A DNA stretch of 64,000 nt from positions 62,001-126,000 of the forward strand of contig MOWL01000003.1 in the NCBI GenBank assembly GCA_002110485.1, in the 5' to 3' direction. The notes beneath the pieces are model-generated. The model was not told the origin of the DNA, did no database searches, and saw nothing but the letters and a program-made list of their open reading frames with translations. The position numbers were made by a program, and so were the translations under genes. The stretch is from Emergomyces orientalis. Lineage: Eukaryota > Ascomycota > Eurotiomycetes > Onygenales > Ajellomycetaceae. This document shows positions 9,585 through 20,476 of this stretch, one piece after another (within the stretch, counting starts at the first letter, position 1; each line of letters opens with the position of its first letter).

Positions 9585-10875
9585 TCATAACTTCGCAGGC
9601 GAAGGCGAGCTCTCAGTGTCGGTCACCACCACTGCAACCGGGGTCGTATCGAAATCCTCCTCCCCATTAAAGTGCCTAATAATAGGGTTAGAAATCGCAA
9701 TCCATGTAAAATTGAAAAAAAAGTGAAAAAAATAAATAAAAAGGGGAACTGGGTTCAAAACGTACCACCCCCTTTCCTCCCCACCACTTAAAAAACCACA
9801 CTCCCCATTCCCCACACAATCCCAACCACCACCAACCCCCACCCCACCTTGCCACCGCGGCACCTCCTTCCCCGAAATCGCTTCCTCATCTGGCCCCTCC
9901 CGATCCCGAGTCCCATTCCCATTCCCAACTTCCCTGCCCGACCTCCTTACAAACGTGGACAAGCTCGCCGTAAACGGCTTAAAGTCCTCCACGCATGTAT
10001 CCTCCGGCATGTCCCCCGTAAGCGCGCGCCCCATCGCAATCAACGGCGCAGCGTGTGTGCATATCAAAATAGCATTGCTCTGCCTCTCCTCAGCAGGGTT
10101 ATCACGCTCGTAAGCGTCAAGTTCCGCGTCGACCTGTGCGATTATGGCTTCTAGGGTTGTCGCGACTCGGTTGTGGAGTTTTGCGATGTTTTCGCCGTTG
10201 GGGGAGGGGTAGATGTGTGGTTTGTAGGTCGGGTCGGGGGAGGAAGCGGTGGTCACGCCTGTATCTGAGGAGGCGAGGAGGGTAGGAAAGAGGGCTTTTA
10301 GGGTTTCTGGCGATGGGGGCGCTGGGTGAGTGAAAGAAGACGAGGAGCCGAACCATTCGCTGCGGCGCGGAGAAAGGAAAATCAGTTATGTAAGTATCTG
10401 CGCTGCACCCGGCCCCACTAGATCTCACTTCTTTATCCGTTGAGGAGTGCGGAAACTCACCCTAGCCCATTCTCCATCCTCACGTCTAAATCCACATATG
10501 GTTTCAGCTCACGCTCCTGGCGGGCCTTCAACGCCTCCACAGTAGGCTGTATGGTTTGCAGGCATCTGTAAAACGGGCTACTGTAGATTCTGCATGGTCT
10601 TGGGGAAAATTCATCGCTGTTTATGTATGCCGCCAGCTCGTGTGATTGGCGCACGCCGGGGCCTGTCAAGGTTGGGTCGACGGGTATGCCGGTGGGGGTG
10701 GGGTACATGGAATGGTAGGTGCCTGTGCTCAGGTCTATGGTCCAGTTTAGGCGGTGCTGGAAAGGATAGCATATGTTAGTTTGGGAGCAATGGGTTATTT
10801 TAGGGAGGGGAATTGGGAATTTGGGGAGGGCAAACGAACTCCATGTCGGGTCAAATATATCTTGTCGAGGGGCAT
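9585..10875 (-). CDS. Histidine phosphatase superfamily protein, TFIIIC tau55 (Tfc7)-like
   Basis: Four exons (10875-10840, 10756-10461, 10359-9766, 9675-9585) join in phase to a 338-residue protein. Exon 1 encodes only MPLDKIYLTRHG, placing the catalytic RHG at residues 10-12 across an intron with a GTTCGT donor. Other histidine-phosphatase residues are visible: the Arg in SSPFYRCLQT, the Glu of ENGLGEW and the second His in CTHAAPL. The phrases SPFYRCLxT and GxGEW and the RHG-R-NW start resemble yeast Tfc7 (tau55), which belongs to the tauA lobe of TFIIIC. The C-terminal GWHFNGEEDF could correspond to the segment that pairs with tau95. The phosphatase fold is certain; the TFIIIC assignment is inference. 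It could instead be a stand-alone phosphoglycerate-mutase-like phosphatase. Confidence 0.8.
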
Positions 10876-11408
10876 TAGAACGGAGAGAGTGGGGAGTTCT
10901 ATAAAGAGAGAGAAATACCACCACCTTCTAGAAGAAAATAAGTGAGAGAAGTGCGATTGAGTTTATGTTCAAATGGGATGGTTACTTCTTTGTTGTATCG
11001 GAGGGCCATCGCATCGGTTCTATTATTTACATCCTTGATATATTGCGTGGCAGAATCATCGGCTTAAGCGGGCGGTGAACCCAACACCTCGGCTGTCTGA
11101 ACGGTTCTAGATTCCAAGCTTCCCGCAACCAAGCAGCGAAATACCAAGACGAGCAAAGTAGAAAATAAGGAGGCCAAAGAGTCTTCAATTGTCAAGCATA
11201 ATATGAAAAGTCAAGCTATCTACAGATACAACCCTAAGCAGCAGGGTGACGCCGTTCTCGTTACAAGGTAAGGCAAATACCCCACAGAAAAGTAGTACAG
11301 TACTAGCAAGTGGTAAAGAAATTAATCATTCGCTCAGAACCCAAAGACCTCTCTAATAAAATCATCAAGAAACTTTTATTCACGGCTGGATGGTTTGTTT
11401 GTTCTTGT
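10876..11408. other. Intergenic region
   Basis: About 530 bases lie between the start of the histidine-phosphatase gene and the 3' end of the uS8 gene, combining a promoter and a 3' untranslated region. No additional gene or repeat was seen. Confidence 0.45.
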
Positions 11409-12237
11409 CTAATAGAAAAATCCGATGATCTTGCCAGCAACGTGCTTGCGTCTGGCCTCCTCGTGGTCCATGATACCAGCAGAGGTGGTCAGGACGATGT
11501 AACCGAACTGACGGGAGGGAAGGAGTCTGACGACCCACTTCTCCAGGTCACGGAGCTGGACGTTGTAGCGGGGAGAGATGACACCAGTCTTGTTGAGACT
11601 ATTGACGCAGAACATGTCAGTGCGACAGTATCAAGAAATCGTATCTGAATATAGGAAACATACCGTCCATTGAGCTGGATGACGATCTTGCCAGAGCGAT
11701 GGTCATCAACCTCCTCGAACTCGCCAATATATCCTGTAAGAAGTAGAATGTAAGTAATGTGGCGATGAATTAAATGTTACCAACCACAGTAAAAAAAAAA
11801 TTAATAGACAGGAAACTTGTAAGATCAACGCCAAAAATTATCTATCGGGCATTTAAAAGGCGGACGTCGTAGAGTGGTTTTAATGATCGAGATCGCCGCC
11901 TAGTTATCAACCCGAATATTTTGTTTCGTATAGATATGTCCTGCGGTTTTCACACCGGTTGAGACGAAACGAAGCCTTCTTTTCCGCAAACACCTTCACA
12001 CAAGTGCAATTTTTGACAAAAGAAATGCAGGAATAAAATTGCACGATAAAAACGTTCAAAGTCGCAAAGAAATACATAAACAAAAAATATAGAATTAAAC
12101 TCACCATGCTTCTGCATGACAGACAAGAACTTGACGATGACCTTGGAGCTAGGTCTGATGAGGACCTGGCGCTTGCCAGATTTCTCAGCGTTGTTGATGG
12201 CATTCAGCGCATCATTGAGGACACTAGTCTTGACCAT
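11409..12237 (-). CDS. RPS22: 40S ribosomal protein uS8 (S22/S15a)
   Basis: Three exons (12237-12105, 11733-11664, 11598-11409) give exactly 130 residues, the standard length of eukaryotic uS8. It begins MVKTSVLNDALNAI and ends AGKIIGFFY. Phases 1 and 2 fit at both junctions, with donors GTGAGT and GTATGT. The protein binds 18S rRNA in the small subunit and is essential. The first coding intron is 371 nt, several times longer than other introns here, and contains a candidate H/ACA snoRNA (11755-11918). A GTATGT donor at 12672-12667 suggests one more intron in the 5' leader. The promoter carries telomere-like repeats at 12790-12830. Confidence 0.97.
11755..11918 (-). ncRNA. Candidate box H/ACA snoRNA in uS8 intron 1
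   Basis: On the strand of the host gene, two hairpins of about 72 and 74 nt can be folded. The first is closed by UUCGGG/CCCGA with an inner AGGCGG/CCGCCU stem. It is followed directly by AGATAA (11843-11838), a perfect H box (ANANNA). The second hairpin is closed by UGGCGUUGA/UCAUCGCCA with one mismatch, and is followed by ACA (11760-11758) and three more bases. This order, the hairpin sizes and the ACA-plus-3-nt end are the H/ACA hallmarks. In budding yeast, an intron of RPS22B hosts H/ACA snR44, so the host gene agrees. Orthology to snR44 and the modified rRNA sites are not established here. Confidence 0.7.
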
Positions 12238-12988
12238 CTTGACGGTTTATAAAATGGCTGGCACGGAGATTCTCAGATCGACGGAAAAGTGGGAAATGAG
12301 GTATCTGTATATTTCATAACCAGAAAAGATGATAATGTACTACGAAAATCATTTCCTTTGCCCGCCAATGGGGCAAGGAAATGAATTCCATCGTACATCA
12401 CAACAAAAAAACAAAGTTAGCCTTCAGCAGTCTCTTCGAGCGCAAAGAGTGCCCCTCCTCCACCCAACCTCGATTTGAGATCAGAAAGAAGGGGGTTCTT
12501 AAGCCCGTGCTGTTAGAGGAAAAAAAGCGTATCACCCTGCGACCCAGGGCTCAAAAGCCTAGCATCACGTTTTTGAGCCACAGACCCAGGATGATTGTTT
12601 TAACCTAGACTAGCTGAGGGGCCATGGAAGTGGAAATAGAAAAATTACAGGATGGATAGAAGTGTCACATACCTCGATGGATGGTGTTGACAGTGAGTGC
12701 TGGAGAACGGAATTTTTAAAGGTTCGCGGAGGTTTGAAGTTGCTGAATTTGCAGAAGTTCGGGTTGGGGGCAGCCGCTAGTGCGTCCGCTTAGGGTTTAG
12801 GGTTTAGGGTTTCCACAGCCCTAACCCTAAATAAGCCACGTGATATCATTATCTTAATTTTACTTTATTTTTTTCTAAAGGAAAAGGGAACGGAAAGGGG
12901 TTGGGGAAACTTCTGTGGTAGTTTGACTATATATAAGATATATAAGACAAAGTCATACGCTATCGAATAATACCCCGAAAGAACTCGA
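12238..12988. other. uS8 upstream region and convergent-free spacer
   Basis: About 750 bases hold the 5' leader and promoter of the uS8 gene, including a probable leader intron beginning at 12672 and the telomere-like element at 12790-12830. The part after 12850 is AT-rich and leads into the 3' end of the ankyrin gene. Confidence 0.5.
12790..12830. promoter_or_regulatory. Telomere-like palindromic element in the uS8 promoter
   Basis: Three tandem TTAGGGT-type units (12790-12812) are followed by an 8-base spacer and two inverted CCCTAA units (12819-12830). The whole forms an inverted repeat about 115 bases upstream of the predicted leader-intron donor of the uS8 gene. Telomere-repeat-like sites bound by Tbf1-type Myb factors are known in ribosomal-protein promoters of several fungi. 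The function here is inferred. Confidence 0.65.
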
Positions 12989-14580
12989 TTATGATGAAGA
13001 AAAGAGATATTCAACTGTCGCCGCATAAGTGGGACGGGTCCTACAATGGAGATGGCCAAAAGCTGGAGTGGCAGGCCGCGTGTCCATTTCTTCCAAAATC
13101 TTGCCGTTCTTCCAGTAAGTGGCATACTGCAGCGGCGTTGTGTCTCGATAGTCTCTCGCCTCGACATCAGCGCCAAATCTCACAAGTGTGCGCACGATAT
13201 CTATTATACCGTACAGCGCAGCATGGTGAAGTGGAGTTAATCCATCCCCTCCTTTCGCGTTGACGTTTGCTCCCGCTTTAACCAACACGGTGACAAGAGT
13301 AATAAAACGCGAACGAGTTAATTGACAATCCTTTGATACGTAGGCGTGAATTGCGTAGCGCAATGGCGTCCACCTAGGAAAATTATACGTTTTGTCCCCA
13401 TCAGTTGCCTCAATATTCGCTCCGCTCTCAAGAAGGGTCTCTGCCGCCTCAATCTGCGCCACTTTCGCAGCAGAATGAAGCGGGGTGAATCTAACATTCG
13501 TTTTAGCTTCGATATCCGCTCCGATTTCAATTAACATATTGATCACAGTCTTCGGAACGGAATGGCCACCTTTTTGATGGTCTCTTATCTTATCACAATA
13601 ATCGGGGCCAAAGGGCGGAATGACAGCGGCGCGGTGTAGTGGTGTTCTGCCATGCTTATCTTTGGCAGCTGCGTCAGCCGCATATTCAAGTAGAATTTGA
13701 ACTATTGCTGGCGAATGAACCGCAAAATGCAAAGGCGGGATATCACCCTGATAGAATTTAGCATTGACGTCAGCTCCGTTCTCCAGCAAAAGTCGGATTA
13801 TTCGCTGCTTCCTAGCTGTGCGATGTGGTCCGAGTAAATTTGCAGCGTCAACGGTGTCAAAATCAGACTCATCGGTTTTTGATGCTATATGTAGCGGTGT
13901 ATATTCTGAATTTGTGGTCCTCGCATGTATATTGGCACCCCCTTTGATAAGCATTCGAACGATGATATCGGGAGACCAACTAACGGCTCGATGGAGAGCT
14001 GTCATTCCTTGGTGGAATAAATCTATCCGTTCGTCACTGGCATCTATTCTTTCGGTATTGATCCCCCTACTGATCCACAACTCGATAATTGAGTCGTACT
14101 TCGCCAGAACTTTGGGGCACGGTATAATTTTTCGCCCCACCGCAGTTCCAGCAGCGAGAGCTTGGGTTTCCCGACGACTAAATACTTGGGTCAGTAGCCC
14201 GGAGCTGCCCGGGGTAGGTTTCATGGATGAACGAGGTAATTTAGCGGATCGACCTAGGATGTGCAAACCTGGCTGCCGAATCTTGGTTTTATTGGGAAAC
14301 CGTAGCTGTCGAGCGTAAGGTTCACATCTGCCCCACCATATAAGGAGAGCCCTGCCGTGCGCCTTTCCCCCCTCAAGGTGGCCCACACAAAAGCAGAACT
14401 GTCCTGATGCCGTGCATTGAACCGGTAGAGGTAAGGGTTGAGGATTTGGTGGAAACGGGAGCACGTCTGAGCGAGCGCATTGAGGCCGGAGACGTCGTTT
14501 TTGTAAGAGGCACTCTCCTCCGCTACCAATGTCTGCCCAAGAAGTAAAAGTATCTCAGCTGGAAATTCGGTGAGCTGCAT
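12989..14580 (-). CDS. F-box/ankyrin-repeat protein (exon junction or frameshift unresolved)
   Basis: The N-terminal frame starts at 14580 with an F-box-like segment (LTEFPAEILLLLGQTL, then LAQTCSRFHQILNPYLYRF) and a first ankyrin-like GADVNLTL. The frame ends at 14254. The C-terminal frame, open from about 14464 to 12989, carries at least eight ankyrin units marked by TALHRAV, TPLHIAS, PPLHFAV, TPLHRAA, TPLHSAA, TPLRYAI, TPLHHAA and TPLQYAT. The two frames overlap between 14254 and 14464. No canonical donor/acceptor pair joining them in phase was found; the best-looking intron (GTTTGC to TTTAG) leaves the wrong frame. Either an unusual intron or a one-base indel lies here. F-box proteins recruit substrates to SCF ubiquitin ligases, and the ankyrin array would bind the target. 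Confidence 0.65.
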
Positions 14581-16021
14581 TTTGATTCTGTAACTCGTCG
14601 TTCGATCGGAACTGTAGCTGCAAAAAATTTGCCCTCGATTTGACCATTCGCTTTAGCTCTGTTATAACGTCGTTGGGATTCTGGTGCAATGTTCGACGGC
14701 CTGCAGTGCTGGACAGCTCGTCCAACGCCAAGGATGAAGCAAGCAAGAATAAGCAATTACTGCTCGTTATCATTGGATCAATACTGCCCTCTGGTCGCCA
14801 ATGAGGCGAGACAACAAACACCTGGGCAGCATCTCCTCACGGGTAATGACCATGTTTTTTCAAGTTTCCACCACCTCACCGCGAAATTATCAGGCAAGGC
14901 TGGAAATTTTGTAGATTCAAACAAAAGAACCCTGGTGTAGAGCATCAATTGAAACGAATAATAGCAATTGACTAAGAAATTCCACCTACATCTACATCTT
15001 CTCATAATCATCAAAATAAAGCTACATAGTTACAGTTGCATAATACAAGCCACATATGTATACCTGGAACAAATTAAATAGAAACGAAATACATAGAAAA
15101 ATAATATATATAAATAAAACTCTTAGATTCAAAAGCCACCCATTTATTTATTAATTTATTTTTAAAAAAATATAAAATGAAACAACGGAAAGGACAATGC
15201 GCTGAGTTGTGATATGATAAATAGTTTGTATGGGTAAAAGAAAATTGAAAAATAGCAATGGATACATGATTTTTGGGGCATACATGACTTCTAGTGTTAA
15301 GTGTAAATAAAGTGTGTTAAAAAGTGCAACTAGGGCTGTGAAAGAAGAAAAAATAGTAGAAAAGAGGCAGAACTTGGGGGGAAGGGGTGGGGGGCTTAGG
15401 GTTGAAGAGCGGGGGGGATGGGGGTATATTCTGTGTTGTTTGTGTATGCGTGTACGAGTGTATAAGGGGGAGGGGGAGGCGATAAGGGGGTAATCTTTCA
15501 GAAAACAAGCATCAACTGCATCTGATCGTAGGGTAGAGTGTAAGGATGGGGGCCGGAATTTACGGGAAGTAGAACTGGTCCCAGGGGGGAAGGGGAGGGG
15601 GGGGGTGAAGGTAAGTTGTGAAGCTAAATAGATGCTTCCTCTGATAACAGGGTGTGTCGGGGCATAGTCTCAGACGGGAAGGGGAAACAACGTGTGCGGT
15701 GCTTAGGGGCAGGGGGTAAATGGTGCCGAATCGTTAAAACTGCTAGGGAGGGAGCGAACTTTGACGAGGAGAGGGGGGGGGGGGGGATCGACCCTGGCTG
15801 AGCTGGAAAAACTTGCAAAGGGCAACGCGTTGTTTATTTATTCTTCTTTTACTCCCTTTTGTGTGGAAGTGTTCCAGTCGGGGCTGTCGCTTCCCACGCC
15901 TAGTCGGGCTGCTGTGATGGCGATGAAACCGACAATATCGGGTTTATTGGACAGAGCCAATGTTCGTGAAACGGCGGGGTATTCGCACAAATAATACATG
16001 TCACGTTTGTTCGGTAGGGCT
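14581..16021. other. Long AT- and G-rich intergenic region
   Basis: About 1.4 kb without a supportable gene. It contains AT-rich sequence (15040-15330), G-rich homopurine runs around 15375-15420 and 15580-15610, and a G tract at 15772-15786. The last part should be the 3' untranslated region of the importin beta gene. Confidence 0.5.
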
Positions 16022-19000
16022 TTACGACATAGCCTGTGCCGTCGCAAGGCTTATTTGGCGTTTAACCTGTTCACGCGCCCATCTAGCAGTCTCAATGGTG
16101 CGAGAGCTAAATTCTCGGTTTGTCCGGGTTTCCCGAATCAGGTTGGAGACGAAGTCATTGCGGAAGAACGCTGCAAATTCGCCGTTGGGGAATGTATCGG
16201 CGAGATCACTGAAAAAGGGTTGTTAGCGAAATCTACTCGTGTGGTAGTCGAAAAACAATATAGACTCAAGAGAACTAACCCGATAACACCCATACTAGCT
16301 CTCAGTAGCCCCTCGCTTCGATTGGTATCTTGAGCAATGATATTTAGGAGCTGGAAAATCGACTCGACGTATGGTTGTAGTCCGTTAACTACAAATGGGT
16401 ACGAGTTAGTATAGAGAAAAAAGAAATAGGGAACACGGCAAGAAAAGTAAACTACAACATACCACTTTGGGTGCCTTTATACGCAAGGAGAATACCGCCC
16501 CACGCATCCATAATACCTTCCCGGAGGGATATAATATAATCGAGCATATCGAATGACACATCAGGACTCGCGGTCACACCGGATGCCTGTTGCAGCACAC
16601 CAGCGACCACAACCAAATACGTCTCGAAATGTGTCCCGATAGCCTGAGCAATATCTCCGAAGGTCTCAAGGATGGACGGTTTTAGCTGGTTGCTGAGTGT
16701 GGTACTCTGAAGCAAAAGTCAGTAAATTTGCTAGCAGTGAATATACAACAGTGGAGAAATGAAGTTCATACCCTCAAGTTATTAAGCAAGTGATTCATGA
16801 ACGTATCACAATAGGGTTGAGCCTTCTCGCCCAAGGATCGAGTGATATCGCTAACTAATCCAATTGCCATGGCACAAAGACCAGCCTCTTCCTGGTTACC
16901 CAGCGCATTATAAAGGAACGGAATGAACGAATCCATATATTTGATGAAATCCGCCTCTAAAGCGCTGGCTATCGAACCAACAGTTGCAAAAACAGTATCC
17001 GGAACACTCGATTTTGGAGGTACAGTGGACAGAACTTGCAACAGAACGTGCATGATACGGTCAGCCTGAGGCTTGATCTCTCCTTCTAGTCGTTGTACGA
17101 TAGCCTTAAAGAGTTGATTTGTTAGGAGCTAAACCCAGCGAAGTATAGGGGTGTGGTCTACTAGTAGACTTACCAGTAGTACGCTTGTCAGGCTTGTTTG
17201 CATTTCTTCAAGTGTGATACGATCTTCAACGCTGACAACCTGTTGCTGCATAGGAACTGTTTGTTCGAGTCTTTGGAGGATAACATCAGAAAGGTTGGCA
17301 ACGATGGGAAGACTGTCATTGGCAGCATTGGTCACGAAGGAGTTCAAAACCTCGTAGGCAGCAGTTCGAAGTTGATTATCGGTGTCGTGTCTAGGATTAC
17401 AAGTTAACGGGGCTGGTCGAAACATCATCCCAAAAAATCAAGTAAGCCTTACCTCTCCGTAACAGTAAGCAGCGAAGTAACGCTGTCCTGAAAATGTTTC
17501 GATAGAGGGTTAGTCTGAGCACCGGCTTCCCCAGCAAATCGTTCCGCAAGGTTCATCAAAGCCCAGCAGCAAGAGCCCGCGATCTTTGGGCTGCTAGCCA
17601 ATCCGTGGAACAAACATGAAATAAGCGGTTGCAGGTGAGCTTCCGGATCAATAGACTCGGAGCAATAATCGCAGATTCGGCCAAGTGCATAAGCAGCAGA
17701 GTCCTTAACTTGAATAACTTTATCGTCCATCATTCCGATCAAAACGGGAAGGGCCTGTTTGATCAATGGATCCAATGTTTGGACGTCTGGACCGTCCATG
17801 ATGGCGCCGAACGCGGACACAGCAGCATCCCGGCGATGCCAATCCTCACTTCTCAAATTTTCCTCCACAAATGTCAACACGGGTGGGATCACCTCAGCAG
17901 TAACGCACTGGGCATAGAGTTGCAGGGCTTGATAAGCGGCGCGCGAGGTATCATAGTCGTCATCAGCAGCATCCTCATCTTGCTTGGTCATTAGCTGTAG
18001 CAGGACTGGAACAACCTCTCTACAGGCAACACGAGCAAAGCTGAAAAATGGGCGGATTTCCGTGGATCCTTCTGCTTGTGCCTGTATGTGAAAGTTAGAA
18101 ATGTTGTCCAAATAAAGGTTGGCACCAGGGAGAAAGAGGAAAAGAAATACTAACCGCAGCATTATCGTCTTCAATAGCAATTTCCTCCTCACAAACCGTA
18201 CACCAGAACTCAATAGCAAGCTTCGCAACATCTTCCTCCTCATTCTTCATACCGAGAATCGTGAGCCCAAAAAGCGCTTTCTCCATGTAAAAACGCATTT
18301 TCTCATAGTAAAGACCCATAATTCGGTTCAAGCAGCCAAAAGCACCGCTTTGTATCCGCGTATCTTCAGCTTGTGTGGCTTCGCAGACAACCTGCATAAT
18401 ATAATTCCGTTCGCCGTCATTCTCAAAGTTCGATCGTACAAATTCCATCGCATCACCCAATGCCGTAAGCGCAGCGTTTCGAACATCAGAATTTGTTTCT
18501 TCGCGTCTCGCGCCCTGGACGACGGCTGTGAGGATGGCATTTGAATGCGCGTTTAAGCTGTCGCGAAGCTCTGGCTCGTCCGATTCGCAGATAAACCCAA
18601 TCGTTGTCAAAGATGCCTGTTTCATATGATCTGAACCAGAGTTGACATTCTTCACAAGAGTGTCCATTAATTCGGGCCATTCGTTGCGCGGTAGCTCAAT
18701 GGCGGCAATAGCGGCAATAAGTTGCGCTGCAGACTGGCCAGCTCTAGCATCGTTGGATTTCAGGGTTTTCAACGCGAGTTCCTTAACGGTCTTCTTGATT
18801 TCAGGGCTAAGTTGGTGCACCCATCTTCCCTGAACTTCTCGCAATCGGTCAATCTCTCTGAAGGTGAAGGAGTTTTTCAGCGCAATGCCAGCAGCAATTC
18901 GAACGGTAGGGGAAGCAGCCTCGTTGGCAAGTTCGCCTGCGAGCGTCGTGAGGTAGGTGGCCTATATGGGGAAATAGTTTAAAAAAGAGTAAGTAAACAA

Positions 19001-19299
19001 GAAGTAAAAAATTCTGGCACAAATAACGCCACAAAAGAAAAACCAGCCGTGGTAGCTGCTGTACGAGACGAAACGAAGCTTTACGTTTCATAATAGTAAG
19101 GGGTAAAGATAGAGAGGACATACAAAATCGACTTCAGCAGCATGTAGCAGCTGTTGCTCGGCACTCTGACGCGTTGCAGCATCTGTATAGCATCACAAAA
19201 CAGGGAGAAAGTCAGTGGGTCTTCTACCCAAATGGATAGGATTTAGTCATGAAACATACCTGTGGACAAGGTGCCCGCCAACACCTGATTGACATCCAT
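16022..19299 (-). CDS. KAP95: Importin subunit beta-1 (karyopherin beta 1)
   Basis: Nine exons (19299-19260, 19182-19124, 18961-18155, 18081-17453, 17390-17174, 17104-16772, 16706-16463, 16388-16280, 16208-16022) join in phase to 874 residues, the normal length of Kap95. The chain is a HEAT-repeat solenoid. Recognisable conserved stretches are MDVNQVLAGTLS at the start, IEFWCTVCEEE, the acidic DEDAADDDYDTSRAA loop that contacts importin alpha, and HRRDAAVSAFGAIMDGP. It carries importin alpha-cargo complexes through nuclear pores and is released by Ran-GTP. The end VKRQISLATAQAMS is typical. All junctions use canonical GT-AG borders. Nothing is missing, and the gene is expected to be essential. 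Confidence 0.97.
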
Positions 19300-20476
19300 G
19301 GTTTGATATAAATATATTACTGACCTTAACGCCCGCCGTGGTCGCGTGTTTCGTCACAGAAAAGAAGTGGGGTGGGGGAGAAGAGCAAACAAACGGCAGG
19401 GAAAGGATTGCGGGGAAGCGGAATTGAGCACTACAGAGAGATGTACAATAGGGCTATTGAAAATAGCAGGGCCACGAATTGCGAATAATGTGCACTGCGT
19501 CGTCAATAGGCCTTTTTTGTTGTTGTTGTTTTGTTATGACAACCTGGAGGAAGTGTTTTGCCCCGCCCAGAGAAGGTAAAGACGAAAAGGAAAAAATAAA
19601 TAAAGGGCTAAGAAGAGTAAAGCAGAGCGAGTGGATAGGTAGCGCTGAGTTCTTTAGCTCCGAAACAGATAAAGAGGGGGTGTAACTTATTGTCCTAGGT
19701 AGCCTTCTTATATCTTTCTTCTCCGGAGTATACGGGGTGGAGTGAGGAGGTTGAGTTGAGGTAAGGTGAGGTGAGGTGAGGTTGGAGCAGGATGTTGTTT
19801 GGAGGAAGCGCAGAGTGTGGAGGATGAGGCTCTTCGCTCGCCGTCGAAAATGAGAGCAGCAGTCGGTGAGTCAGCGTAGGCTTGCTGCAGTTTAGAGTGG
19901 TAACGTAAGGATCTGCGGCCAATATAAACTGATGATTGGCCAGGGCTACATTTTGTTCGACGAACTGGGACTTGGCACTTATACTGCAAAGAAAAAAACC
20001 CCGATCACCAAAATAAGCCAGGGAAGCATCTCCCCTATGGGTATGGGTACCTAGAAGTGTTGGAGTATTGTTACAGTAAGGGTAAATATACTCATAGAAT
20101 ATGTCGATCTAGTTGAGTTGGTGTCCATCAGCCCTATATTCCAATCTCTGGTGTGTAAAGTTCGACTGTAATTCATCGCGTCGTCATTCTCCTCCTCCCC
20201 TCCCACAAAAGTAGCTTGCCAACCAACAAAGAGCGCAGAATTTAATTGAGTGCACCAGCCATGTCATTCACTTGCCACTGGCCTCATGCGGTCACTCATT
20301 CCCAGTAGAAAATATCAGCCGTACCGCTAGCTAACTTGTATTTCACCAAACAAACAACCCCCTTCCGGTCCCAATACACATTCCCGCGATCCATACGAAT
20401 GGCATATTATAAAACCCTGATAGAAACAAAACACATATGCCCTCTAGGGACCCATATATTCACCCTCTCTCACAAC
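19300..20476. other. Importin beta promoter region and APC4 3' flank
   Basis: About 1.2 kb without a gene. The first half is the promoter and leader of the importin beta gene. A short GGTGA-type tandem repeat (GAGGT units) lies near 19757-19783. Pyrimidine-rich sequence at 20180-20470 precedes the APC4 stop codon on the opposite strand. Confidence 0.5.
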
